Below, piece after piece: positions 16,924 through 26,115 of a stretch of 64,000 bases of DNA. The position numbers and the translations under genes are program-made. This DNA is from Flavobacterium ammonificans (GTDB taxonomy: Bacteria > Bacteroidota > Bacteroidia > Flavobacteriales > Flavobacteriaceae): the NCBI RefSeq assembly GCF_020885975.1, contig NZ_AP025183.1:1-64000 (forward strand). The letters are read 5' to 3'. The notes beneath the pieces are model-generated. The model did no database searches, was not told where the DNA came from, and worked only from the letters and a program-made list of their open reading frames with translations. Numbering within the stretch: position 1 is the stretch's first letter; each line of letters begins with the position of its first letter.

Positions 16924-18333
16924 TTATTCCTTAGGTTTTGTAAAATAGTAAATCGGTATTCCAGTCAACATAATTAATACACCCCAACCACAAGTTGAAA
17001 ATTTAGTGAACAATAATGAAACACAAACTGCCGAAGCAATCAAAATATAGAGCATTGGTAAGAATGGATAACCAAAAGCTTTATAAGGCCTCTCAACATC
17101 TGGCATTTTCTTACGAAGTATAAAAATTCCATAAATAGTAAGAATATAGAATATTAAAACTATTATAATTACAAAGTCTAATAAATCTCCATACTTCCCC
17201 GTTAAACATAAAAGCGAAGCCCAAACGCATTGTACCCAAAGCGCCCATTCTGGAACACTAGCCGAATTTAAATTGGCTGCCTTTTTCAAAAAAAGACCAT
17301 CTTTAGCCATCGTGTAATAAACTCTAGCACCTGCCATAATCAAACCATTATTACAAGCAAATGTGGAAATCATAATCATTACAGCAATAATAATTGTTCC
17401 CATATCCCCAAAAGTATATTGCGAGGATACTACTGCTACTCGATCGGATTTAGCAGTTGCAATTTCTTCAAGAGGAATTACTGCTAAATACATTAAATTA
17501 GTTAATACATAAATAATAGTAACTATAAAAGTTCCAAGAAACAAACTCAAACCTACATTGCGTTTTGGATTTTTAATTTCTCCAGCAATAAAAGTTACTC
17601 CATTCCAGGCATCACTCGAAAACAAAGACCCAACCATAGCTGCAGAAATACCAGTTAACAAAGCAGTTCCACCTATTGGCAACCACGAACCAGTATCGGA
17701 ATTAAATGAACGTGTATTCCAGGCGTCAGACCAATTCGCATTCCAAACTTCTGCTTTTGCAGCTAACAACAATCCGAAAATTATCAAACCAAATAAAGAC
17801 AGAATTTTAATAACAGTCAAAATTGTTTGTAATGTTTTACTATTCTTAACGCCTCTGCTATTAACATAAGTAAGCAAAACAATTGTGATTATTGATACAA
17901 TTTGAGCTGCATTTAATTGAAACGAACTAAATTCAAATAGTATATTTTCATCACTAAGCGAAGGAATTAAATACGCTGCAAATTTGGAAAAACCAACACC
18001 AACAGCCGCAATGGTTCCTGTTTGAATAACTGCGAAGAAACTCCAACCGTATAAAAAAGCAATTAATTTATTATAAGCCTCTTTTAAATATACATATTGC
18101 CCACCCGCCTTTGGAAACATCGCACTCAACTCTCCATAACTTACCGCAGCAATCATTGTTATAATTCCAGAAATCAACCAAATTAAAGTTAGCCAACCTG
18201 CCGATCCAACCTGTCTTGCAATGTCAGCACTCACAATAAAAATCCCAGATCCTATCATTGAACCTACGACTAACATTGTTCCGTCTAATAATCCTAATTC
18301 GCGCTTAAAATCTTCAGGTTGATTTTCTTTCAT
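16924..18333 (-). CDS. APC-superfamily amino acid permease (LAT-like)
   Basis: A 469-aa polytopic inner-membrane transporter with about 12 hydrophobic segments. The first, GTMLVVGSMIGSGIFIVSADIA, carries the GSGIF unwound-helix motif that binds the amino-acid backbone in APC transporters. PEWALWVQCVWASLL and PFLPMLYILIASAVCVSLLF are later segments. It is convergent with ald. The substrate cannot be read from sequence. Its own terminator-like sequence is shared with ald at the 3' side. Confidence 0.9.
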   Translation of the reverse strand: MKENQPEDFKRELGLLDGTMLVVGSMIGSGIFIVSADIARQVGSAGWLTLIWLISGIITMIAAVSYGELSAMFPKAGGQYVYLKEAYNKLIAFLYGWSFFAVIQTGTIAAVGVGFSKFAAYLIPSLSDENILFEFSSFQLNAAQIVSIITIVLLTYVNSRGVKNSKTLQTILTVIKILSLFGLIIFGLLLAAKAEVWNANWSDAWNTRSFNSDTGSWLPIGGTALLTGISAAMVGSLFSSDAWNGVTFIAGEIKNPKRNVGLSLFLGTFIVTIIYVLTNLMYLAVIPLEEIATAKSDRVAVVSSQYTFGDMGTIIIAVMIMISTFACNNGLIMAGARVYYTMAKDGLFLKKAANLNSASVPEWALWVQCVWASLLCLTGKYGDLLDFVIIIVLIFYILTIYGIFILRKKMPDVERPYKAFGYPFLPMLYILIASAVCVSLLFTKFSTCGWGVLIMLTGIPIYYFTKPKE

Positions 18334-18426
18334 ATTTATATTTATAGGTTTTGGTTAAATTTTGGTTGGTTAAAGATATACATTTTTTCAAAAAAATATT
18401 TCTAACAAATTAAACTAAGTATTATG

Positions 18427-18464
18427 CCATAAAAAAACTCCTCAAATGAGGAGTTTTTTTATGG
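18427..18464 (-). terminator. Terminator of the LysM/NlpC gene
   Basis: A long palindrome with CTCCTC / GAGGAG at its core, loop AAAT, and A/T runs plus CCAT/ATGG at the ends. It lies just after the stop of the minus-strand gene. Confidence 0.85.
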
Positions 18465-18467
18465 TAT

Positions 18468-19955
18468 TTACTGCTGAAGCACCCTATTTATTTGAGTAAA
18501 ATTCTTCTCATAATACTTTTCTTTTGTAGATGATATTATTACACCGCCATGAGTAGCAGAGTGAATGAATTTTATTTCGCCATCATTTACCTCAACTATC
18601 ATCCCAACATGGTTAATTTGATTAGCTCCTCTAGTCTTGAAGAATATCAAGTCACCTTTTTGAGCTTGATTAGGATCGACTACAGTACCAATGGTAGCCA
18701 TCTGATGTGAGGATCTAGGTAATTTAATATCCAGAGAACTAAAAGTAGCATACATTAAACCGGAGCAGTCAAAACCATTTTTTGAAGTTCCTCCTGAACG
18801 GTATCTTGATCCTAAATTATCTGATGCCATTCGAATTAATTCATCAGCAAGTTCCTCGCTTGTATTCCACTTAGCTAAACTACTCGCAATGGTTATATTC
18901 TCATGATTTGCATCTGTTTGATTCGTCGTTTCAGCAATTAATTTAGTATCATCTGAAACTTCTTCTTGAATCGCTTTTGAACCAACAATTTTCAATTTAG
19001 CGCCAACATATAAATTTTTAGCAATAGAAGGATTCTGTATTTCTAATTCCGAAACCGAAATTCCATACTTTTTAGCAATTCCATATTTAGTTTCTTTTGG
19101 AAGCACTTCATGCGAAATAGTCGCTACATTTTCTTCAATTGCTTCCTTTTTAACTGTTACAACTTCCTCTTTGACTTTGGAATTTTCTTGAACTCCAATT
19201 GATTTTCCTGGCACAGTCTCAATTGGCTTTACAACTGAAGTAACTGCTGCAACACCTTCTTTTATGGGAATCACGATTTTCTGTCCCACCTTTAGGGCTT
19301 CCTTTTCTAATATCGGATTAGCTTTATCCAGATCAGTTACTGAAATTCCATATTGTTTTGCTATTCCGAATTTTGTTTCAGATGCTAGAACTTGATGGAT
19401 TGTTATTTCTGATTGTTTAGTTTGAGGTAAAGAAACACTCTTTTCTTTTTTTTCTTTTAGAACTACTTCTTTTATGGGTTCTAATTTTGATGTTTCTTTC
19501 GTATTCTCTTTAACAATCTTCGAAATTACTTTAGAAGGTATTTTTATTTTTTGTCCTGCCTTTAAACCCGTTTCTACTAATTCTGGATTGGCAGTATTTA
19601 GATCTTCTAAAGAAACCTCATATTGTTTTGCAATACCAAATAAAGTCTCTTTAGGCTGAACTTCGTGTGTGTTTTCAACAATTACAGTTTTTGATTCTGT
19701 TTTTGATTTAATACCCTTAGATGTCGTACGTGGTATTAAAATAATGGATTCTATTTTTAATGTTCGACTGCAATCCGGGTTAAGTTCATAAATAGCACTA
19801 GGTTCTATTTTATATTTCTGAGCAATGGCAGTGATTGTTTCTCCTTTTTTTACAGTATGTTTTATCAACTTCTCTTGAGAAAAAACCAACGAAGAATTAA
19901 CAAGTGTAAAAATAAATAATAATAGGTAGTATTTCATTTGTTCATTAATTTTCAT
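18468..19955 (-). CDS. LysM-repeat NlpC/P60 peptidoglycan hydrolase
   Basis: A 495-aa secreted wall enzyme. A signal peptide (YYLLLFIFTLVNSSLVFSQ) is followed by four LysM modules (about 30-75, 95-140, 187-230 and 285-330), three of them sharing the phrase 'KYGI or QYGI/EVS'. The C-terminal NlpC/P60 domain has the catalytic Cys397 in NGFDCSGLMY and a His in INHVGMIVE. The enzyme should cut stem peptides (D-Glu-DAP). A second in-frame ATG at 19937 is a possible start and would place the signal peptide closer to the N-terminus. It is monocistronic. Confidence 0.92.
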   Translation of the reverse strand: MKINEQMKYYLLLFIFTLVNSSLVFSQEKLIKHTVKKGETITAIAQKYKIEPSAIYELNPDCSRTLKIESIILIPRTTSKGIKSKTESKTVIVENTHEVQPKETLFGIAKQYEVSLEDLNTANPELVETGLKAGQKIKIPSKVISKIVKENTKETSKLEPIKEVVLKEKKEKSVSLPQTKQSEITIHQVLASETKFGIAKQYGISVTDLDKANPILEKEALKVGQKIVIPIKEGVAAVTSVVKPIETVPGKSIGVQENSKVKEEVVTVKKEAIEENVATISHEVLPKETKYGIAKKYGISVSELEIQNPSIAKNLYVGAKLKIVGSKAIQEEVSDDTKLIAETTNQTDANHENITIASSLAKWNTSEELADELIRMASDNLGSRYRSGGTSKNGFDCSGLMYATFSSLDIKLPRSSHQMATIGTVVDPNQAQKGDLIFFKTRGANQINHVGMIVEVNDGEIKFIHSATHGGVIISSTKEKYYEKNFTQINRVLQQ

Positions 19956-20026
19956 CTCAATTCAAATTCTAAAATTTAAATAGCTACGCATTGAAAAAAA
20001 CGTTAATGAGATTATTTTAAGGACTA

Positions 20027-20034
20027 CAAAGGTA
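20027..20034 (-). promoter_or_regulatory. Candidate -7 element of the LysM/NlpC gene
   Basis: On the minus strand TACCTTTG, a perfect TANNTTTG match about 70 bases before the start. No matching TTG upstream. Confidence 0.4.
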
Positions 20035-20143
20035 GGCCTTTTTACTAACTTAATAAGTTAATGCAATTATAAAATTGTTTAACACTAAATACAAAAGCCA
20101 TTTCAAATTAATCAGTTCTCAATTGAAAAGTAGGTTGCTTACA

Positions 20144-20174
20144 AAAAAAGCCTAAGATAAACTTAGGCTTTTTA
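20144..20174 (-). terminator. Terminator of acnB
   Basis: AAAAGCCTAAG / CTTAGGCTTTT around ATAAA, directly after the acnB stop on the minus strand. Confidence 0.87.
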
Positions 20175-20196
20175 TTAGTTATAACATCATTAAATG

Positions 20197-22986
20197 TTAT
20201 CCAACAAGTAATTTATGAGAAGGTGCAAACTTAGTTAAGTTAATTCCTTCCACTGCTTTTTTGTACTCTTCTATAGAAGGCGTTCTTCCTAAAACTGTTG
20301 ACAAAACTACAACTGGAGTAGAAGACAACAATGACTCTCCTTTTTTCTCAGCAGAATCTTCTACTACTCTTCCTTGGAACAAACGAGTAGAAGTTGCCAT
20401 AACGGTATCTCCTTTAGAAGCTTTCTCTTGGTTACCCATACAAAGGTTACAACCCGGACGCTCTAAATACAACATATTTTCATACTCTGTACGTGCAGCT
20501 CCTTTAGGGGCATTATCATCAAATTCAAATCCTGAATATTTTTGCAATACTTCCCAATCGCCTTCCGCTTTTAATTCGTCAACAATATTGTACGTTGGTG
20601 GCGCAACTACTAAAGGTGCTTTAAATTCCACTTTACCTTCTTGTTTTTCAATATTTTTAAGCATTTGAGCTAATATTTTCATATCGCCTTTGTGCACCAT
20701 ACAAGATCCGATAAATCCTAAATCTACTTTTTTAGTTCCTCCATAAAAAGAAAGAGGTCTAATGGTATCGTGCGTATATCGTTTAGAAACATCTTTATTA
20801 TTTACATCTGGATCAGCAATCATAGGCTCATTGATAATATCTAAGTCTATTTCTACCTCAGCATAATATTTTGCATTAGCATCAGGACGTAAAGCAGGTT
20901 TATCCCCTGTTTTAATCTCTTCAATTCGCTTATTAGCTTTATTGATAAGACCTTGAAGCACTTTAGTAGCATTATCCATTCCCTTATCAATCATGATTTG
21001 GATTCTACCTTTGGCAATTTCCAATGATTCAATCAAGGTATCATCTTCTGAAATACAGATAGACGCTTTTGCTTTCATTTCGGCAGACCAATCCGTAAAT
21101 GTAAAGGCTTGATCAGCTGTTAAGGTTCCAATATGTACTTCGATAATTCTGCCTTGGAACACGTTTTCGCCTCCAAATTTATGTAGCATTTGCGCCTGAG
21201 TAGCATGAACCACATCACGGAAATCCATATACGATTTCATAGTTCCTTTGAAGGTAACCTTTACCGATTCTGGAATTGGCATTGATGCCTCACCTGTAGC
21301 TAAAGCCAATGCTACAGTCCCTGAGTCAGCTCCAAAAGCTACCCCTTTTGACATTCTTGTATGCGAGTCACCACCAATGATGATAGCCCAGTCATCAACA
21401 GTAATATCGTTCAGTACTTTATGAATAACGTCTGTCATTGCGTGGTAAACACCTTTCGGGTCACGAGCGGTAATCAATCCGAAATCATTCATGAATTGCA
21501 TTAATTTTGGAATATTAGCTTGTGCTTTTTTATCCCAAACTGAAGCAGTATGACATCCTGATTGGTAGGCTCCGTCAACAATTGGCGAAATCACTTTGGC
21601 TGCCATAGATTCTAATTCTTGAGCAGTCATTAATCCTGTTGTATCTTGCGAACCAACAATATTTACTTCTACACGAACATCTGAACCAGCATGTAATACT
21701 TTGCCTGGAGTATTTCCAACTGCATTTTTATTGAATATTTTTTCAACAGCCGTAAGTCCTTGTCCTGGATTTGAAACCTCTTTTGAAGGCGCAAAAACAG
21801 TAGGAATATCAATTCCTAAAACTTTACAAGCAAATGTTTGAATTTTTTTACCAAAAACAATAGCATAAGATCCACCCGCTTTGATAAACTCTATTTTTTG
21901 TGGCGTAAATGATCTTGAAATGTCAATCAATTCTTGATCGCCATTGTATAATTTTTTAGTTTTTGTATTAATCGTTAAAACAGTACCTGTAGCAACAGAG
22001 TATACTTGCTCTAATACGGTTTCTCCATTTTCATCGCGAACTAATTCACCATTGGCATCCGTTTTCTTAACCCAGTTTTTTAGATCAATTCCAATACCTC
22101 CTGTTACATCAACAGTAGTTAAGAAAATTGGAGAAATACCATTAGTCCCCCCAACAATTGGTGCAATATTTACAAATGGAATATACGGACTAGCTTGCTT
22201 TCCTGTCCAAAGTGCCACGTTGTTCACTCCAGACATTCTAGAAGATCCAACACCCATTGTTCCTTTTTCAGCGATTAACATCACACTTTTATCTGGATGT
22301 TGCGCTTGAAGGGCTTGAATCTCTTGTTGTGCTTGAGGCGTAATCATACATTTACCATGCAATTCTCGATCTGAACGCGAGTGCGCTTGATTACCGGGTG
22401 ATAATAAATCCGTTGAAATATCTCCTTCTCCAGCAATAAAAGTAACTACTTTGATTTCTTCTGCAATTTCAGGCAATTTTGTAAAAAACTCCGCTTTTGC
22501 ATAGCTTTCTAAAATAGCTGCAGCTGTAGCATTCCCATTTGTGTATGCTTCTTTCAATCGAGCCGTGTCAGCATCATAAAGATACACTTGTGTTTTAAGC
22601 ACATCTGCTGCTTGTTTTGCAATAGCGACATCATTACCTAAAGCCAAATCAAGTAAAACTTCAATAGAAGTTCCACCTTTCATATGAGACAATAATTCAA
22701 ATGCAAAATCAGGAGTAATTTCATTAACTATTTCTTTTCCAAGAATAATATCTTTTAAGAAATAGGCTTTTTTACCAGCAGCACTTGTGGTTCCTGGTAA
22801 TGTATTGTATATGAAAAAGTTGAGACAATCTTTTCTGTTCGGCGAATTTACATCTTTAATCTGTAAGATAATTTCACTTAGTAGATCTGCACTATCAATT
22901 GGTTTTGGGTGTAATCCTTGACCTTTACGTTCTTCAATTTCTTTGATGTAGTCATTGTAAAGATGCATTGTATTATCTAAACTCAT
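20197..22986 (-). CDS. acnB: Bifunctional aconitate hydratase 2 (AcnB)
   Basis: TCA-cycle enzyme that isomerises citrate to isocitrate through a [4Fe-4S] cluster; the AcnB type also acts on 2-methylcitrate. At 929 aa it has the AcnB layout: HEAT-like N-terminal domain first, then the swivel and catalytic domains. Cluster ligands are the Cys of GFIGSCMVHKGD and the two Cys of ERPGCNLCMGNQEKASKG. The start MSLDNTMHLYNDYIKEIEERKGQGLHP is typical. The leader contains a 15-base palindrome next to a TANNTTTG element, so a dedicated regulator is possible. Confidence 0.96.
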   Translation of the reverse strand: MSLDNTMHLYNDYIKEIEERKGQGLHPKPIDSADLLSEIILQIKDVNSPNRKDCLNFFIYNTLPGTTSAAGKKAYFLKDIILGKEIVNEITPDFAFELLSHMKGGTSIEVLLDLALGNDVAIAKQAADVLKTQVYLYDADTARLKEAYTNGNATAAAILESYAKAEFFTKLPEIAEEIKVVTFIAGEGDISTDLLSPGNQAHSRSDRELHGKCMITPQAQQEIQALQAQHPDKSVMLIAEKGTMGVGSSRMSGVNNVALWTGKQASPYIPFVNIAPIVGGTNGISPIFLTTVDVTGGIGIDLKNWVKKTDANGELVRDENGETVLEQVYSVATGTVLTINTKTKKLYNGDQELIDISRSFTPQKIEFIKAGGSYAIVFGKKIQTFACKVLGIDIPTVFAPSKEVSNPGQGLTAVEKIFNKNAVGNTPGKVLHAGSDVRVEVNIVGSQDTTGLMTAQELESMAAKVISPIVDGAYQSGCHTASVWDKKAQANIPKLMQFMNDFGLITARDPKGVYHAMTDVIHKVLNDITVDDWAIIIGGDSHTRMSKGVAFGADSGTVALALATGEASMPIPESVKVTFKGTMKSYMDFRDVVHATQAQMLHKFGGENVFQGRIIEVHIGTLTADQAFTFTDWSAEMKAKASICISEDDTLIESLEIAKGRIQIMIDKGMDNATKVLQGLINKANKRIEEIKTGDKPALRPDANAKYYAEVEIDLDIINEPMIADPDVNNKDVSKRYTHDTIRPLSFYGGTKKVDLGFIGSCMVHKGDMKILAQMLKNIEKQEGKVEFKAPLVVAPPTYNIVDELKAEGDWEVLQKYSGFEFDDNAPKGAARTEYENMLYLERPGCNLCMGNQEKASKGDTVMATSTRLFQGRVVEDSAEKKGESLLSSTPVVVLSTVLGRTPSIEEYKKAVEGINLTKFAPSHKLLVG

Positions 22987-23016
22987 AATATATTTGTTAT
23001 AATTATTTTTCTATCA

Positions 23017-23042
23017 CAAATTTAAGTATTCTCGACGAGAAT
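23017..23042 (-). promoter_or_regulatory. acnB promoter element with adjoining palindrome
   Basis: On the minus strand TAAATTTG (23017-23024) matches TANNTTTG. Just upstream, in the spacer, is ATTCTCG-A-CGAGAAT (23028-23042), a perfect palindrome around one base. It is GC-richer than its surroundings. Confidence 0.45.
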
Positions 23043-23232
23043 TAAAAATAATTTAACAAAAGTCGGGATACTAACAATTATTATTATAAAAAAACGAGTT
23101 AAGATAGATTAAATTATTAAAACAATAATTTAATTGAATAGTTGCTAGATAATTATCAAAAAACAATTAGTAAAATAAGAATAATTCTAATGGATAGAAT
23201 ATTAATAAAAATCAGTATACAACTAGGGTTAA

Positions 23233-24186
23233 TTACAGAATTTGACTTATAATTTCTTCTTCTGTAATCCCTTCAGTATCTGCTTTATAGTTTTTTATAA
23301 TTCGATGACGAAGAATACCAACTGCAACCGCTTTTACATCTTCAATGTCAGGAGAATATTTCCCATTAAAAGCTGCATGTGTTTTAGCTGCTAAAACTAA
23401 ATTTTGCGAAGCTCTTGGACCAGCTCCCCAATCTAAATAATTTTTCACATAGTCATTTGACAACAAACTGTCTGGGCGTGTTTTACCAACCAAACCTACG
23501 GCATATTCAATTACATTATCTGCAACAGGAATTCGACGAATCAATTGTTGAAAATCAATAATTTCTTGAGCCGAAAATAAGGATTGAACTTCCCATTTCT
23601 TGTCTGATGTCGTTTGTTTTACAACTAGTACTTCTTCTTCAAAAGTGGGATATTCTAATTTGATAGCAAACATAAATCGGTCCAATTGGGCCTCTGGCAA
23701 AGGATAAGTTCCTTCCTGCTCAATTGGGTTTTGAGTAGCTAAAACAAAATAAGGTAAATTTAATTGGTGTTGATAGCCCGCTACAGTAACCGAACGTTCT
23801 TGCATCGCTTCTAACAAAGCTGCTTGAGTTTTTGGAGGAGTCCTGTTAATTTCATCCGCTAAAACAATATTGGTAAAAACAGGTCCCTTAATGAATTTGA
23901 ATTGCCTATTCTCGTCCAAAATTTCACTTCCTAAAATATCTGAAGGCATCAAATCTGGTGTAAATTGAATGCGCTTGAAATCCAAACCTAAGGCTTGCGC
24001 CAAAGTATTCACCATTAATGTTTTTGCAAGACCTGGCACGCCTACTAATAAAGCATGACCTCCAGAAAAAACAGCCAGTAAAATTTGATCTATAACCGCA
24101 TCCTGCCCAACAATAATTTTGGCAATTTCATTTTTAAGAGCAGTTCTTTTTTGAACTAAGTTATGAATAGCGGCTACATCAGACAT
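23233..24186 (-). CDS. MoxR-family AAA+ ATPase
   Basis: A 317-aa ATPase of the MoxR/RavA clade, thought to act as a chaperone in assembling protein complexes. Walker A GVPGLAKT is at 49-56, Walker B IVLADEIN at about 107-114, and sensor 1 FVLATQNP follows. The lid domain ends with the typical GPRASQNLVLAAKTHA stretch. The usual partners (a DUF58 protein and von Willebrand A proteins) are not adjacent: a SurA-like gene lies upstream and acnB 246 bases downstream. Function is therefore open. Confidence 0.9.
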   Translation of the reverse strand: MSDVAAIHNLVQKRTALKNEIAKIIVGQDAVIDQILLAVFSGGHALLVGVPGLAKTLMVNTLAQALGLDFKRIQFTPDLMPSDILGSEILDENRQFKFIKGPVFTNIVLADEINRTPPKTQAALLEAMQERSVTVAGYQHQLNLPYFVLATQNPIEQEGTYPLPEAQLDRFMFAIKLEYPTFEEEVLVVKQTTSDKKWEVQSLFSAQEIIDFQQLIRRIPVADNVIEYAVGLVGKTRPDSLLSNDYVKNYLDWGAGPRASQNLVLAAKTHAAFNGKYSPDIEDVKAVAVGILRHRIIKNYKADTEGITEEEIISQIL

Positions 24187-24206
24187 AGTATAGGACGATT
24201 TAAATT

Positions 24207-24254
24207 AAAAAGAGTTAGCAACATGATTTGAATTCATAAAGCTAACTCTTTTTT
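24207..24254 (-). terminator. Terminator of the SurA-like gene
   Basis: AAAAGAGTTAGC / GCTAACTCTTTT around a 21-base loop, between the SurA-like gene and moxR on the minus strand. Confidence 0.8.
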
Positions 24255-24270
24255 GATTTATTTTAAAAAA

Positions 24271-25704
24271 TTATTTTTTCAACCAATTGTTTGTAAATGA
24301 ACAATCTTTATATTCTCCAATTATTTTTATATAGGTGTCTTTAATTTTATCATCAAACCATTTTCCGATAGCTTTGATTTGCTTCTCCTTTAAAGCTAAT
24401 TCTTTTATTTTAGTATAATCTTTGGCATAATCAGCGGTATGCTCATTAATTCTATTAGTTACGGTAACCAATTTAAATTGTTTTTTCCCTTCTTGCGGCT
24501 CCTCAACAAATGGACTTGACAATTCATTTTCTTTTAAATTAGAAACTTGAGCATACAAACTCGGATCCATTTTTGTCAATTCAAAACGGGTGTCTTGTGT
24601 TTTTGGATTAATTAAAACTCCACCATTAGTTCTAGTTTCTTTCTCATCAGAAAGGGTTCTGGCTGCTTCCGCAAAAGTAATTTCTTTATCTACAATTCGT
24701 TTACGAATTAAAGTGATTTTCTCTTTAGCCTCAAGTAAGGCTTCCTCTGTAACTTTTGGTGCTAATAAAATGTGACGCAATTCAACTTCTTGCCCTTTAA
24801 CTTTCTCAACAAAAATAATATGATACCCATATTCTGTCTCAAAAGGCTCTGATATTTCTCCTTCATCAAGACTAAATGCAACATCTTTGAATTCTTTTAC
24901 AAATGGAGTTTTTCGGTTCATTTTGTAATAACCACCACTGGATCTTGATCCTGGATCTTGAGAATAAAGTACCGCTTTGGTTGCAAAACTTGACCCTTCT
25001 TGAATCTCTTTTTTGAACCCATTCAATCGATCTATAACTTTCTGTTTATCAGCATCCGAAATTTTAGGTTTAACCACAATTTGGGCAACCTCCATTTCAG
25101 CACTAAAAACAGGTAATTCATCTTTTGGTATTTTTTTGAAAAAATTTCGAACTTCTTCTGGAGTAATTTCAACATCATCTACAATTTTCTTTTGCATTTC
25201 TGTCGTTAACTTGTTCTCTTTTAAAATATCAAAAAAATATGTTCTAAAGTCTTCTTCATTATCTTTCTTGTAGTATTCTACAATTTTATCCATAGAACCT
25301 AACTGCTCTGTCATATAATTCAAACGTTCATCCATCATAGTTTTCACCTCTGAATCTGTAACCTTGACACTGTCCTGAACTGCTTGATGCGCATACAGTT
25401 TATCTTCCATTAGCTTACCTAACATCTGACATCTTGTTATATCTTTTACAGAACCACCTTGACTAGAAATTTCTAAATAAGCTTTGTCAATATCTGAATC
25501 TAGGATGATATATTCCCCCACTGTAGCAATAATTCCATCAATTTTCATTTTTTTAGAAGAATCTACTTTTGGAGTTTCTTTTACGGGATTGTCTTTGATA
25601 ATTTCTTGAGCAGAAACCAAGGCAACTGAAAAAATAAGTAGTAAAGTTAAAATGTGTTTTTTATTGTTTAAAAAACTTGAGATAAACGGAAATTGAAAAA
25701 TCAT
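24271..25704 (-). CDS. SurA-like periplasmic peptidyl-prolyl isomerase
   Basis: About 477 aa with a signal peptide (HILTLLLIFSVALVSAQE). A SurA N-terminal chaperone region (DGIIATVGEYIILDSDIDKAYLE) is followed by two parvulin domains: the first around DPGSRSSGGYYKMNRKTPFVKEF with YGYHIIFVEKVKG, the second around ELRHILLAP and EKETRTNGG. The family escorts outer-membrane proteins through the periplasm. ATG at 25704 is preferred; the reading frame continues upstream to a TTG at 25740, but that would put a charged stretch before the signal peptide. No Shine-Dalgarno sequence is visible. Confidence 0.92.
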   Translation of the reverse strand: MIFQFPFISSFLNNKKHILTLLLIFSVALVSAQEIIKDNPVKETPKVDSSKKMKIDGIIATVGEYIILDSDIDKAYLEISSQGGSVKDITRCQMLGKLMEDKLYAHQAVQDSVKVTDSEVKTMMDERLNYMTEQLGSMDKIVEYYKKDNEEDFRTYFFDILKENKLTTEMQKKIVDDVEITPEEVRNFFKKIPKDELPVFSAEMEVAQIVVKPKISDADKQKVIDRLNGFKKEIQEGSSFATKAVLYSQDPGSRSSGGYYKMNRKTPFVKEFKDVAFSLDEGEISEPFETEYGYHIIFVEKVKGQEVELRHILLAPKVTEEALLEAKEKITLIRKRIVDKEITFAEAARTLSDEKETRTNGGVLINPKTQDTRFELTKMDPSLYAQVSNLKENELSSPFVEEPQEGKKQFKLVTVTNRINEHTADYAKDYTKIKELALKEKQIKAIGKWFDDKIKDTYIKIIGEYKDCSFTNNWLKK

Positions 25705-25740
25705 TTTTATTGGTTTATTTAATGAACAAATCCAAAGCAA

Positions 25741-26089
25741 TACAAAGACTGACTTAGTTTGTAGACTTAAAATAGTAAAGTCGAAAATTTAGTTTAGAAA
25801 TCAAAATTAACTTAAATTCCATAACTGCCAACAAAAATAACAAATACAATAGAGAATACAAGTGAAGTGAGTACTATTAACAAAAAATTATTAAGATGCT
25901 TGCTAGAATAGCTTTTTCAATTAAAGCGCTATTAATCCTGGTTATCGGAAAACTTCATTCTATTGAAGTTAAGCAGCATTAAAATCATTTAAAGTGTTAC
26001 TATTGAGGCAAACTAAATTGATTTAAATTCAATCCTTGAAATACATCATAGAAATAAAATTGTAATTAGTTATTTAGTGAAGTAAATAG
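25741..26089. other. Divergent intergenic region between the SurA-like gene and prfC
   Basis: About 350 bases of AT-rich DNA. It contains a possible 28-codon reading frame (25896-25982) and, inside it, the inverted repeat AACTTCA-N6-TGAAGTT (25951-25970). No RNA gene or known element is recognised. Confidence 0.5.
25896..25982 (+). CDS. Possible 28-aa hydrophobic small protein
   Basis: An ATG-to-TAA frame encoding MLARIAFSIKALLILVIG followed by a polar tail KLHSIEVKQH. The hydrophobic core ALLILVIG with flanking Arg/Lys resembles a short membrane peptide. There is no Shine-Dalgarno sequence or clear promoter, and a frame of this size can arise by chance. The base composition is slightly less AT-rich than its flanks. 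Confidence 0.2.
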   Translation: MLARIAFSIKALLILVIGKLHSIEVKQH

Positions 26090-26097
26090 TATTTTTG
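26090..26097 (+). promoter_or_regulatory. Candidate -7 element of prfC
   Basis: TATTTTTG, a perfect TANNTTTG match 18 bases before the ATG at 26116. TTA (26066-26068) lies 21 bases upstream in place of TTG. This rules against translation from the TTG at 26095. Confidence 0.45.
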
Positions 26098-26115
26098 CAA
26101 TCCATTATAGCAATT

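Noticed and set aside
26095-26115. TTG start for prfC seven codons upstream
   Set aside because: The TTG lies inside the TATTTTTG promoter element, and the protein family starts at MSFLEEI.
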